Below are positions 1-8,193 of a DNA stretch of 64,000 nucleotides, one piece after another. The notes under the pieces are model-generated. The model did not search any database, was not told the origin of the DNA, and worked only from the letters and a program-made list of their open reading frames with translations. Source of the stretch: Thalassobacterium sedimentorum (GTDB taxonomy: Bacteria > Verrucomicrobiota > Verrucomicrobiia > Opitutales > Coraliomargaritaceae); contig NZ_JARXIC010000003.1 in assembly GCF_031127905.1 (NCBI RefSeq), positions 124,001 through 188,000 on the forward strand, written 5' to 3'. Position numbers and translations under genes: made by a program. The first letter of the stretch is position 1. Every line of letters begins with the position of its first letter.

Positions 1-336
1 CTATATGAATGCGTGGTCGTACTCTTCATAGCCCAACTCTACGCCTCTACCGGACAGGTCGCACTGAGTATTGGCGATCAGCTACTGGTCGTCTTTTTAG
101 CATTAACCACCAGTATCGGCGTTGCTGGCATCCCCGCCGCCAGCCTGGTGGCCATCGCCGTCATTCTCCCCGCAGTAGGCCTGCCAGTTGAAGCCATCGG
201 CGTCGTCTGGCTCACAGATCGCGTTCTCGATATGTGCCGTACGGGCGTCAATGTATTTTCCGACACCGTCGGTGCCGTAACTATCGCCGCCACAGAGGGC
301 GAAGAGCCTTATCGCGAGCGTAATACTCAAGCCTAA
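1..336 (+). CDS. Dicarboxylate/amino acid:cation symporter, C-terminal part
   Basis: The reading frame is open from the first base, so this is the 3' end of a gene that starts outside the window. The about 110 visible residues match the C-terminal transport core of the DAACS (SDF) family of Na+- or H+-coupled dicarboxylate/glutamate symporters of the inner membrane. They show the GIPAASLVAIAVILP hairpin region followed by the substrate-binding helix motif DRVLDMCRTGVNVFSD, whose Asp, Arg and Asn are conserved in the family. The exact substrate cannot be decided from this fragment. The stop codon lies at the edge of a palindromic repeat element. Confidence 0.85.
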   Translation, partial: LYECVVVLFIAQLYASTGQVALSIGDQLLVVFLALTTSIGVAGIPAASLVAIAVILPAVGLPVEAIGVVWLTDRVLDMCRTGVNVFSDTVGAVTIAATEGEEPYRERNTQA

Positions 337-483
337 TACCAATTCGAAAAAAGTTTGGTCCTAATAGATATGTCTTTTGTAACCTCGGTTCTCGGAACCG
401 GGGCGATGTCAATCGCTCCCCGAAACAAAGTTTCGAGGCTACGCTAAGGCCAAGCTTAGATCATATATTCTTAGAAGTGGTAT
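336..483. repeat. Intergenic palindromic element with nested hairpins
   Basis: This stretch between the symporter and the RidA-like gene has outer arms that are imperfect inverted repeats: ATACCA at 336-341 against TGGTAT at 478-483, and CTAATAGATATG at 361-372 against CATATATTCTTAG at 462-474. Inside lie small hairpins: CGGTTC/GAACCG (386-400), GGGGCGAT/ATCGCTCC (400-419, one G-U), CGAAAC/GTTTCG (421-435) and CTAAG/CTTAG (444-459). It has no coding potential. The layout resembles a MITE or REP-like element or a read-through terminator; no second copy was noticed in this window. Confidence 0.5.
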
Positions 484-551
484 AAGAACCGAGGAGTATT
501 TTTCTTAATTCAAAGTTGGACCTACCATCTTCAATCGTCAAATTACACGTT

Positions 552-1016
552 ATGAGCCATACAGACCAACGCCTCGCCGAACTCGGCATCGAACTACCAA
601 GCGCTCCCGCCCCCGCTGGCAGCTATGTACCCGCCATACAAGTCGGCAATCTGCTCTATCTCTCAGGCGCAATCTGCCTAGTCAATGGTGAGATGACGCA
701 TACTGGCAAGGTTGGTGAAAGCCGTGACATCGCTTACGCTCAAGCCGCTGCCCGTGTGTGTGCACTCAATTTATTAGCAGTGGCTAAAGCACACCTAGGG
801 GACCTGGACAAGGTAGCTCAGATCGTGCAACTGAATGGTTTCGTAAACGGCGTGCCTGGTTTTGCTGACAGCCCCATAGTCATAAACGGCGCCTCCGACC
901 TACTGGTCGATATTCTGGCCGAACGAGGTAGCCATACCCGCGCTGCAGTTGCTGTTACCGGCCTTCCCAAAGACAGCACCGTTGAGATTCAAGCAGTCTT
1001 CGAAGTCACTCAGTAA
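552..1016 (+). CDS. RidA-family (YjgF/YER057c/UK114) protein
   Basis: A 154-residue protein of the RidA family, of the longer subgroup that begins with a segment like RLAELGIELPSAPAPAGSY. Conserved features are the early strand VGNLLYLSGA, the central GDLDKV...QLNGFVN segment and the terminal LPKDSTVEIQAVFEV strand. Canonical RidA deaminates reactive enamine/imine intermediates such as 2-aminoacrylate using an arginine in a motif near the C-terminus; here that region reads SHTRAAVAVTGLPKD and keeps an Arg. The activity of this subgroup is not established. The ATG at 552 is preferred to a TTG at 516, because the family N-terminus begins near it. It is a stand-alone gene after a repeat element. 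Confidence 0.8.
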   Translation: MSHTDQRLAELGIELPSAPAPAGSYVPAIQVGNLLYLSGAICLVNGEMTHTGKVGESRDIAYAQAAARVCALNLLAVAKAHLGDLDKVAQIVQLNGFVNGVPGFADSPIVINGASDLLVDILAERGSHTRAAVAVTGLPKDSTVEIQAVFEVTQ

Positions 1017-1030
1017 ATCGCAAGCAAGCA

Positions 1031-1414
1031 CTAAGCCGAATAAGGCAGCGTAATTGGGCCATCATAGCCCGCCTGAGCATCCTCCACCACCACATTGGAG
1101 CGAATGCCGCCGCGCCCACGCCATACAGTTTCCAAGCGAGCCCACCTAGGTTTTGTAACGGCAAACAGGTCTTCAAAGATCTGATTGGTCGCCGCCTCAA
1201 AGAAGATGCCTTTGTTGCGGAAACTGTGCAAATAGAGCTTCATGGCTTTAAGCTCGATACAGACTTCATCAGGCGCATAGCTAAACACAACCGTTGCATA
1301 ATCCGGATGCCCTGTCATCGGACAGGTGGAAGTAAACTCTTCCTGAATATGCTGAATAGTGTAATTACGCTCCGGATTCGGATTGGGAAATGTTTCGATG
1401 TCCATGCAGGGCAC
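1031..1414 (-). CDS. queF: NADPH-dependent 7-cyano-7-deazaguanine reductase QueF (type I)
   Basis: QueF reduces preQ0 to preQ1 in queuosine tRNA modification. This 127-residue protein is the short unimodular type. Visible motifs are ETFPNPNPERNYTIQH near the N-terminus, the catalytic cysteine in FTSTCPMTGHPDYA, and the QueF signature ELKAMKLYLHSFRNKGIFFE with its substrate-binding Glu. The frame closes at a TGA three codons upstream of the GTG at 1414, so the start must be GTG 1414, ATT 1417 or ATG 1405. The N-terminus is about 25 residues shorter than in Bacillus QueF. It lies 33 bp downstream of the histidine kinase and may be cotranscribed with it. Confidence 0.9.
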   Translation of the reverse strand: MPCMDIETFPNPNPERNYTIQHIQEEFTSTCPMTGHPDYATVVFSYAPDEVCIELKAMKLYLHSFRNKGIFFEAATNQIFEDLFAVTKPRWARLETVWRGRGGIRSNVVVEDAQAGYDGPITLPYSA

Positions 1415-1447
1415 AATGGGCCTTCAACCCTAAAATTCAATCTCTGA

Positions 1448-3142
1448 TCAGCGATCAGCCAAGACGCCTTCGATCTTACGCTTCAACTCCGCTGCATTCA
1501 CTGGCTTGGAAACAAATACATCTGCCCCGTACTCGCGGCAGGTCGCCTGCGTCGAACGTAGCAAATCCGCAGTGAGCACGATGACCGGCACTTTAGCTGC
1601 GCCGCAACGCGCCTCATCTTCCCGAATCGATTTCAGCACCTCCACGCCATCGATGCCCGGCATATGCAAATCTAATAAAATAACATCATACAAGCCGGGA
1701 CGGTAGGTTTCAAGTGCTTGCTGCCCATCGGTTGCTGTCGTTAAACGATAGCCCATTTCTTCCAAAATACGAGTTTGGTAAAACAAGTTTGAGGTATTAT
1801 CCTCCACCATTAATACCGAAATTTTAGTTGTATCCAAAGCAGTTGGCTCCAGGGATACATCCACCTCCTGTTCCTCCGAAAAGTCAGTCAATTCATCAAT
1901 AAACACTGGCTCATCCTCACCGAGCGAACCAGCAGATGCACACTTCACGCAGTCCTGATTGCCAGCAATAGAGAGACAGATAAAAAAACTAAATGTCGCT
2001 CCTTCGCCCTGCTCGCTTTTCACCGAGATCCGCCCATCCATAAGCTCCACATAACCTCGACAAATCGCAAGTCCCATCCCCGACCCACCTTGTGGGCGGG
2101 TATAAGTTGCATTTCCTATCAGAAATGGATCAAAAATATGCTCCACTAATTGAGGATCAATTCCAACTCCGCGATCTTCAATATCAACATGCCATAACAC
2201 ATGATCAGGGTCCAGCCGACTCAGTGAACTACGCAATTGTGCAACAGTGGCCCCGGAAAACTTGGCAGCGTTTCCCAGCAAATTCGAAAGTACGCACTTA
2301 ACTTTCTTAAAATCTCCCTGCAGCAGCATTCCCGCAGGCAAGGACGCCTCCTGCTGCATATCGACCTCCACTGAAAAATGCGGCTGACAATCTGCCAAAT
2401 CCTCCACGACCTCATGAATAAGAGTGGACAACTCAAACTCATCCTGACGCAACTTCATTTTTTCCGGACTCAACTCTGCATATTCAATAATACGGTTAAT
2501 GGTCTCCACCAGACTCTGTCCCGCCTCATTAATTGCACGTACCATCTCGAGTTGTTCCTCATTTTCAACTTCCTCCAACAATATATCCGAGAAGCCTAGA
2601 ATCGGATTCAAAGGCGTCCTTAACTCATGACTTACAGTCGCCAGAAAATTAGATTTTGCCTGATTCGCAGCATTCGCCTGATCGCGGGCTTCAATTAGTG
2701 CATTGCGAATCTGTCGGGTTTCTGAGATATCTTGAATGACTCCATACAAACAATGATTACAGCCCTGCAATAAGCTCCCGCTCTTGCCGATGACCCGAAC
2801 AAACTTATGCACGCCCGCGCGAGTGATCAGCTCGCACTCGAAATCATAGGATCCAATATTTGTCTCAATTTGAACTAAGGCCTCCCGTAGTCTGTCGCGA
2901 TCCTCCGGAATATAGTATGAAAGGCATTCTTCAAGCGAAGGTGGATCGGTATCAGAACTCATACCATACACATCATAGACCCCTTCAGACCAATGCACTA
3001 ACCCTTTAGCGACATCATAGACCCAAGCCCCCATCGCTACAATACGAGCCCCCTCAACCAGGCACTCCCGTTGTAAATCCAAATATACTTTTTCTAGGTC
3101 TTCTTGCATATTAAAAGTGCGTTGCTGCAGATGCCGTTTCAC
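1448..3142 (-). CDS. PAS hybrid sensor histidine kinase with C-terminal receiver
   Basis: A 564-residue soluble-looking hybrid kinase with no obvious membrane segment. A PAS/PAC sensor spans about residues 35-145 (GAWVYDVAKG to YGVIQDIS). The dimerisation/phosphoacceptor helix carries SHELRTPLNPILGFSD with His about 172. The ATPase domain has the N box NLLGNAAKF, the DRGVGID G1 box and GGSGMGLAICRGYV. An acidic linker leads to a receiver domain (about 437-564) with VEDN, the phosphoacceptor Asp about 491 in LLDLHMPG, a Thr in VLTAD and the Lys in SKPV. It probably autophosphorylates in response to an intracellular cue and passes phosphate to an unlinked partner. An alternative start is Met12 (3109). 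The queF gene follows. Confidence 0.9.
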   Translation of the reverse strand: MKRHLQQRTFNMQEDLEKVYLDLQRECLVEGARIVAMGAWVYDVAKGLVHWSEGVYDVYGMSSDTDPPSLEECLSYYIPEDRDRLREALVQIETNIGSYDFECELITRAGVHKFVRVIGKSGSLLQGCNHCLYGVIQDISETRQIRNALIEARDQANAANQAKSNFLATVSHELRTPLNPILGFSDILLEEVENEEQLEMVRAINEAGQSLVETINRIIEYAELSPEKMKLRQDEFELSTLIHEVVEDLADCQPHFSVEVDMQQEASLPAGMLLQGDFKKVKCVLSNLLGNAAKFSGATVAQLRSSLSRLDPDHVLWHVDIEDRGVGIDPQLVEHIFDPFLIGNATYTRPQGGSGMGLAICRGYVELMDGRISVKSEQGEGATFSFFICLSIAGNQDCVKCASAGSLGEDEPVFIDELTDFSEEQEVDVSLEPTALDTTKISVLMVEDNTSNLFYQTRILEEMGYRLTTATDGQQALETYRPGLYDVILLDLHMPGIDGVEVLKSIREDEARCGAAKVPVIVLTADLLRSTQATCREYGADVFVSKPVNAAELKRKIEGVLADR

Positions 3143-3302
3143 CGTGAAGGTTCAACATCAAACAGAGTAAAGGCCTCAGCGATCATTAATAAAGAACACT
3201 ATCACATATCCTCGTTAAATACTCGTAAAACTCAACTAGGCATCAATCAACAAACCCCAGCTTGCGATTGACTACAGCCTGCGTTTCAACAGCAACTCTA
3301 TT

Positions 3303-4019
3303 GTGCCACATTCCCACACATCTTCCTCCAACGGCCAACTCACTCTCGTCGCTGCGCCGATCGGCAACCTCGGCGACATGACAGCTCGCGCGATCGAAAC
3401 ACTCAAGAACTCCGACTCCATAGCCTGCGAGGATACCCGAGTCACTGGTAAATTACTCAGCAAACTGGCGATTCAAAAAAACGCACCACTCATTTCCTAC
3501 CGAGAAGAGAATGAAAAGCACATGGCAATCGAGCTCGCCGACCGAATTGAAGCAGGCGAACAAATCGCACTGATCTCAGACGCCGGTATGCCTGCAATCA
3601 GCGACCCTGGCTTTCGCCTGGTGCGCGAATGCCGCAAACGTAAGCTCAAAGTTACAGCCGCGCCGGGATTGACGGCGGCGACAACCGCACTAGCACTCTC
3701 CGGCCTTCCCAGTGATGGTTTTCTCTATGTTGGTTTCCTCCCGCCTAAAAGCGCAGCACGTAAACGATTCTTCGAGAATAAACGCGACTTCGAGTACACG
3801 ATCATCATTTACGAATCCTGCCACCGTATCGGCAAATTCCTTAATGATCTAGTGGCCACCCTAGGCGAGGATCGTTGTATCAGTGTTGGACGTGAATTGA
3901 CCAAATTACACGAAACCATCCACACCGGACCAGCCGTTGAAGTGCGTGAGCGTGTCGCCAGTGGCAGTCAAAAAGGCGAGTTTGTCGTAAGTATCGCTAA
4001 AGACGGCTTCCAAATGTAG
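3303..4019 (+). CDS. rsmI: 16S rRNA (cytidine(1402)-2'-O)-methyltransferase RsmI
   Basis: RsmI methylates the ribose of C1402 in the 16S rRNA decoding centre using SAM. The tetrapyrrole-methylase fold is complete: LVAAPIGNLGDMTARAIETL at the N-terminus, CEDTRVTGKLL, ISDAGMPAISDPGFRLV with the SAM-binding loop, APGLTAATTALALSGLPSDGF, and the late EFVVSIAK. The protein is 238 residues, shorter than the roughly 280-residue enterobacterial enzyme because it ends soon after the catalytic domain; many RsmI proteins have a C-terminal helical domain here. The start is GTG at 3303, just upstream of conserved sequence. The gene is divergent from the histidine kinase and convergent with rnd. Confidence 0.92.
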   Translation: MPHSHTSSSNGQLTLVAAPIGNLGDMTARAIETLKNSDSIACEDTRVTGKLLSKLAIQKNAPLISYREENEKHMAIELADRIEAGEQIALISDAGMPAISDPGFRLVRECRKRKLKVTAAPGLTAATTALALSGLPSDGFLYVGFLPPKSAARKRFFENKRDFEYTIIIYESCHRIGKFLNDLVATLGEDRCISVGRELTKLHETIHTGPAVEVRERVASGSQKGEFVVSIAKDGFQM

Positions 4020-4042
4020 CTGTCTAGCCGCATAGCCGCCGC

Positions 4043-5203
4043 TTAACTCAACTTCGGCAGCTTCGTGTCGGGATCAATCGAAATACTCCCCTGCCCCTTC
4101 AGCAAGCGCAGCAAGGCATTGCCACAAAACTCCCCACGCCAACCACGTAACAAGCGATGGCGAGACGCATCGACATTATCAACCTCCAGAACAAAAGCTG
4201 TCACTTCGGCACGATTACCAATCAAAGCCGGATCGATATCACCCGCCAAACAAATTCCCTTGATAGAGGCCAGAGAGAGGTCGACGCGCGCTTCGTACCC
4301 ATCATCAGGCGAAGGCCCATTGTGCTTATGATTGGGCAATTCAGGCAAATCCCCGTTGCGGCCGCGCTCAATAGCTTCCCAGATATACTGACGATTACGT
4401 TCAGCTGAACGCTCGCTTAAGCCCTTCATTTGGCGTATATCCTCGGCACAACTGGGCGGACGCTTAATCAAAGACACTAGAGCATCATCTGATAATACAA
4501 AGCCACGCGGAAGATTACGACGACGCGCCTTTAACTCACGCCAGGCGCCTAAGGCACGCAGCATATTCCGTTGTTGGTGAGTAAGGGAACCACTACCACG
4601 CACACGAGGCATTTCACAATCAGGGTCACGCTCCTGATAGTGAGACTCATCTTCATAGATTTTCATCTCTTCTTCAATCCACGCTTTACGTCCAAGCGCT
4701 TCCGCCTGCCCCATAATATTCAGCATCAAGTCCACCGAATGCCGCACATCATCTTCAGCATACTTAAGCTGCGCATCCGTCAAAGGCCGGGCCGTCCAAT
4801 CCGACCGAGTCTCCGTCTTAGCCAGCCGCACTTTGAGCAAGGTTTTCAGCAATTCGCTCAATGAAATAGTCGATGAGAGACCAACAAATCCTGAACAGCG
4901 CTGTGTATCAAAAATATTTTTGGGCAGGCCACCGCATGCCCGATATAATATATTCAGATCCTGCTGTGCATCATGAAGAATTTTAACTGTGCCTGGATCC
5001 GACATGAGCTCAGCTAAGGGCGACCAATCCTCAATCGCAGGCGCATCAATCAACTCACAGTGGCCATCAGGATAGCCAATTTGAATCAATCCTAAGGTCG
5101 GATAATAGGTGCGATCCCAGATAAACTCGGTATCGACGCCAACTGCGCCGGCTTCACGCGCACGACGCACGACATCGGCAAGGGCTTCAGTTGTGGTAAT
5201 CAT
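4043..5203 (-). CDS. rnd: Ribonuclease D
   Basis: A 3'-5' exoribonuclease involved in tRNA 3' end maturation. The DEDD exonuclease domain contains Exo I VDTEFIWDRTYYPTLGLIQI, Exo II LHDAQQDLNILYR and Exo III YAEDDVRHSVDLM. An HRDC domain follows (RALGAWRELKARRRNLPRGFVLSD), then the C-terminal region. The ATG at 5203 aligns with the E. coli start (MITTTEAL against MITTDDAL) and is preferred to a GTG at 5254, giving 386 residues. It is convergent with rsmI. Confidence 0.9.
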   Translation of the reverse strand: MITTTEALADVVRRAREAGAVGVDTEFIWDRTYYPTLGLIQIGYPDGHCELIDAPAIEDWSPLAELMSDPGTVKILHDAQQDLNILYRACGGLPKNIFDTQRCSGFVGLSSTISLSELLKTLLKVRLAKTETRSDWTARPLTDAQLKYAEDDVRHSVDLMLNIMGQAEALGRKAWIEEEMKIYEDESHYQERDPDCEMPRVRGSGSLTHQQRNMLRALGAWRELKARRRNLPRGFVLSDDALVSLIKRPPSCAEDIRQMKGLSERSAERNRQYIWEAIERGRNGDLPELPNHKHNGPSPDDGYEARVDLSLASIKGICLAGDIDPALIGNRAEVTAFVLEVDNVDASRHRLLRGWRGEFCGNALLRLLKGQGSISIDPDTKLPKLS

Positions 5204-5387
5204 AAATAAGCCAGCGTCACCGATTATCAGTCCAATGGAAAGGAGATTTTTCACACAAACGTGATCTTAGCGTCGATGCGCATCAGCGCTCTGTGAACAT
5301 GCTCATAATTTACATAACGAATCTATAACTAAGCCTCCAACAGGCAATACTCGCTACAAGCCCCCCCCCAACTCAGCGAACTCAGAC

Positions 5388-6500
5388 CTAAGACGTAGTA
5401 GAAGCAATGCGCTGCACCACCAAGGGTAAGGCTTGTGGCGCGCACTTAGCGAAATGAACTGCCGCCCGCAGTCGTGATTCCGCCGCCTCGCAAGACTCTA
5501 AATCTTGATAATACACACGAACGACGGGCTCTTGCGGCTGTACTCGGTCCCCCACTTTCTTCAATAATTCCAGGCCCACAGCGGGGTTAATCACCGAATC
5601 AGTCGAAGTGCGGCCACCTCCCAACAGACAGACCGCTTCCCCAAAGTTACGCGCATCCAAAGCGCTCACATACATCGTCGTTTCCATTTCGAAGCTGATC
5701 TCACGACAGTGCTCAGACTGCGGCAAAAGGCTATAATCATCAATTACCCGCGAATCCCCTCCCTGCGCCTGAACAAGTTGACGAAAAACCTCAAGTGCCG
5801 CACCACTCTGAATCGCAGATCGCAGGACACACATCGCACCATCCAAAGTGGAGCACATGCCGCCAAGTAATAACATCTCCGCGCACAAGGCATAAGTGAC
5901 TTCCATCAAAGCATCAATGCCCTCGGCCATCTTTTTGCTTAAAATACTACTGCAAATCAAAGGAATACTCTCCACTGTAGCAGTCACATCGCGCAAGGCA
6001 TACAACTTGCGGTCCGCAGGCACCATATCGGCAGACTGCCCAATCATGGCTAAATGAATCGCCTGCAGCTGTCGCCGGTAAGCGGCATCACTCAACTGCG
6101 TATGAAACCCCGGAATGGACTCCAATTTATCCAGAGTGCCACCCGTGTGCCCGAGACCACGTCCACTCATCATTGGCACACATAGCCCACAAGCCGCCAC
6201 CAGTGGAGCAAGAATCAACGAAACCTTGTCCCCGACGCCTCCCGTTGAATGCTTATCCACTTTCGGACGCGTCACTTCCGGTAGCTCTACGACACGACCG
6301 GAGCGCATCATCGCCTCCGTCAGCCACGCAGTTTCTTGGGGCGACATCCCTTGCAAAACTATCGCCATCAGCAAAGCGCTGGACTGATAGTCCTTAAAAT
6401 CCCCCGACACGACTCCCGCAACAAATGCATCCACCTCGGCTCGACTGAAGGCTAAGCCATCACGCTTACGCGCAATGATCTCCTGAGGTAGAATTTTCAT
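5388..6500 (-). CDS. Thymidine/pyrimidine-nucleoside phosphorylase paralogue with an internal deletion
   Basis: Clearly of the DeoA/Pdp family: phosphate-binding KHSTGGVGDK (about 83-92) and SGRGLGHTGGTLDKLE (112-127), then RDVTATV (Arg about 170) and ILSKKMAEG (Lys about 190) for the base. After residue about 198 the sequence jumps from AEGIDAL directly to MEVTYALCAEML. In normal relatives about 70 residues separate these points, including the DVKVGSGAFM strand and the TDMNQ region. The protein is 370 residues instead of about 435. The reading frame is intact on both sides, so this is a clean in-frame deletion rather than a frameshift. Whether the product is active is doubtful. A full-length divergent paralogue lies at 16550-17884. 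Confidence 0.8.
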   Translation of the reverse strand: MKILPQEIIARKRDGLAFSRAEVDAFVAGVVSGDFKDYQSSALLMAIVLQGMSPQETAWLTEAMMRSGRVVELPEVTRPKVDKHSTGGVGDKVSLILAPLVAACGLCVPMMSGRGLGHTGGTLDKLESIPGFHTQLSDAAYRRQLQAIHLAMIGQSADMVPADRKLYALRDVTATVESIPLICSSILSKKMAEGIDALMEVTYALCAEMLLLGGMCSTLDGAMCVLRSAIQSGAALEVFRQLVQAQGGDSRVIDDYSLLPQSEHCREISFEMETTMYVSALDARNFGEAVCLLGGGRTSTDSVINPAVGLELLKKVGDRVQPQEPVVRVYYQDLESCEAAESRLRAAVHFAKCAPQALPLVVQRIASTTS

Positions 6501-6675
6501 CCAGCCGAAGTGTGCGCAGTCCCGATTGACTTGTCCAGTCAGCGACTACCAATCACTGCAAATTTTAATTCTTATGCCATTTCCAGTTGCGTCCTGCAAA
6601 ACCTGAGCTAGCTTAATTTCAACCCTGCAGTGTTCGAGACTTAATGGAGTATCTGTCCTTTACTCTTTAAAAATC
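6501..6675. other. Intergenic region ahead of the structured RNA
   Basis: This is the gap between the start of the phosphorylase paralogue (minus strand) and the structured RNA/cysH unit (plus strand), so it should hold two divergent promoters. It is moderately AT-rich. I see no -35/-10 pair good enough to call and no coding potential. Confidence 0.3.
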
Positions 6676-6803
6676 GGGAGCTTGCCCCCCGTAGGTGGCT
6701 GTCCAGCCGTCAATCGGAAGACAAATACTTACGAGGAAAGCCCCCACCTTAGACTCAAAAGGCTAAGAACTCCCACTAAAGACGGCACAGGCGGGGCCTT
6801 TTT
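6676..6803 (+). ncRNA. Structured RNA of unassigned class upstream of cysH
   Basis: About 130 bases with dense complementarity and a final T-run (6799-6803). One set of helices is CCCCG (6687-6691)/CGGGG (6792-6796), CTGT (6699-6702)/ACAG (6787-6790) and GCCGTC (6706-6711)/GACGGC (6781-6786), which ends at the T-run. A second set crosses it: GGGAG (6676-6680)/CTCCC (6770-6774), AGGTGG (6693-6698)/CCACCT (6744-6749) and the hairpin GGCT/AGCC (6697-6708). A small CTTAG/CTAAG hairpin (6748-6767) sits inside. It could be a cis-acting attenuator or riboswitch for cysH, a pseudoknotted leader, or an independent small RNA such as a short 6S RNA. I do not recognise a known riboswitch core. The cysH frame is open through here, but the conserved protein starts only at 6904. 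Confidence 0.45.
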
Positions 6804-6903
6804 GTGTACCCATGTAGCGATTGTTATGAGAAAACAAGAGGGGCCATCACTTTTCCCACAGGCCTTTCTTGACTTTCTTACTCAAAAACTAAAGATAAAA
6901 CAT

Positions 6904-7629
6904 ATGAGTGATAGTCACACCGCACAAACTGCCCAAACCGAAGCACTGGACCTAGAGATCGCCTCCGCTACTGAGCGCGTACGCTGGGCCTACCAGAGCT
7001 ACGGCGACAAACTGGTATTAACGACCAGCTTCGGCGTTCAAAGCGCAGTCATGCTACATTTAGTGACCACGCAGATTCCGCAAATTCCTGTCATTTTCGT
7101 AGACACAGGCTATCTATTTCCCGCGACCTACACATTTGCAGCCGAACTGACGGCGCGCCTACAATTAAACCTCAAGACCTATATCCCGCTCCAGACCGCT
7201 GCCCAGCAAGAAGCGCTCCACGGCAAGTTGTGGGAGCAAGGCCTCGAAGGATTGGAGCGTTACAATCACATCAACAAGGTCGAACCCATGAACCGCGCAG
7301 TCAAAGAACTGGGGGCCACCGCTTGGCTCTCTGGCCTACGCAGAACTCAGTCAAGCTCGCGCGGCGAGCGCAAAGTCATCGAAAAGCAAAACAAGATCAC
7401 TAAAATTTATCCCATCATCGATTGGAACGACCGGGACGTATACACCTATCTCACCGAAAACGACCTGCCCTACCACCCATTATGGGACCAAGGTTATGTG
7501 TCGGTAGGCGATTGGCACAGCACCAAAAAGCTCGGCGAGGGCATGACTGAAGAAGAGACACGCTTCGGTGGGCTCAAGCGCGAGTGCGGCCTGCATGAAG
7601 TGACAGGCGGCAGCGACTTTCAAATCTAA
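6904..7629 (+). CDS. cysH: Phosphoadenylyl-sulfate (PAPS) reductase
   Basis: Reduces activated sulfate (PAPS, possibly APS) to sulfite in assimilatory sulfate reduction, with thioredoxin or glutaredoxin as donor. Motifs: [14 protein letters not shown] (nucleotide-binding loop), [62 protein letters not shown] and the catalytic cysteine in the terminal RECGLHEV. The paired cysteines that ligate the 4Fe-4S cluster of APS reductases are absent, which points to the PAPS-type enzyme. ATG 6904 gives 241 residues and matches the family start. The frame stays open upstream to 6682, but that part overlaps the structured RNA and looks non-coding. Confidence 0.92.
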   Translation: MSDSHTAQTAQTEALDLEIASATERVRWAYQSYGDKLVLTTSFGVQSAVMLHLVTTQIPQIPVIFVDTGYLFPATYTFAAELTARLQLNLKTYIPLQTAAQQEALHGKLWEQGLEGLERYNHINKVEPMNRAVKELGATAWLSGLRRTQSSSRGERKVIEKQNKITKIYPIIDWNDRDVYTYLTENDLPYHPLWDQGYVSVGDWHSTKKLGEGMTEEETRFGGLKRECGLHEVTGGSDFQI

Positions 7630-7729
7630 TTCTCAGTTTAACTGCCCACTTCCAGTTGCTTAGCTGGGAGCACCAAAGATCAAGTTTAAAGGTCAATGGA
7701 GCGACACCGATAGCAGCTACAGCGGTGGT

Positions 7730-7951
7730 CTAATGGCAACCACAACTACCGCCGCCACAACAATTCCCTGGACCAGAATCTTGCTTCGCACTCCCCGTAA
7801 ATCCGAAACCACCAGAAATCACACGGCGCACTGGCACGCCAGAATCCGGATGTTGCGTTAAAGGAGCATCTTTCATAGACTGCTGCAACTCGAATTGAAC
7901 CGGCTCTTCTCCGGCATTCTGAGGGATCGTTTCGTAAATATAGGTGGGCAT
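7730..7951 (-). CDS. FmdB-like small protein lacking the zinc-ribbon cysteines
   Basis: A 73-residue protein whose layout follows FmdB/CxxC-type zinc-ribbon proteins: start MPTYIYETIPQ, middle QSMKDAPLTQHPDSGVPVRRVISGGFGF, glycine-rich tail. The two CxxC pairs of normal FmdB are replaced: the region where the first pair lies reads QNAGEEPV and the second reads HPDSG. Cysteines instead occur only in the tail NCCGGGSCGCH. I infer that the fold remains without the usual zinc site, and the Cys/His tail may bind metal separately. The role of FmdB-like proteins is poorly known. ATG 7951 is chosen over an upstream start at 7993 because it matches the family N-terminus. Confidence 0.75.
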   Translation of the reverse strand: MPTYIYETIPQNAGEEPVQFELQQSMKDAPLTQHPDSGVPVRRVISGGFGFTGSAKQDSGPGNCCGGGSCGCH

Positions 7952-8193
7952 ATAACTTGTTTTCCTGGCTTGGCTGACTCCGACCACCAACACTAAATGA
8001 GGAGATCGAATACTTGCATGCTAGCTATAGAGTCCCCCTCATTTGGTCGAGCGCAAAGCATGAAAATCCGCCACGCTCTACCCTTGCGCCGTACCCGGCA
8101 ATTGCTTTTATCGGGGAGCTTGTCATCTTTCACTGCACTTCTGCCGCGAAACATGACATTCATCTACTTATATAGAAAAAATCACCTGAACGC

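Noticed and set aside
6676-6803. SRP RNA, RNase P RNA or tmRNA
   Set aside because: The GGAAGG/AGCAGCC SRP core, the full RNase P ends and a tmRNA T-arm are absent; GAGGAAAG alone is not enough.
6682-6903. N-terminal extension of the cysH frame
   Set aside because: The extra 74 codons overlap the structured RNA and show no conservation; the family start is at 6904.
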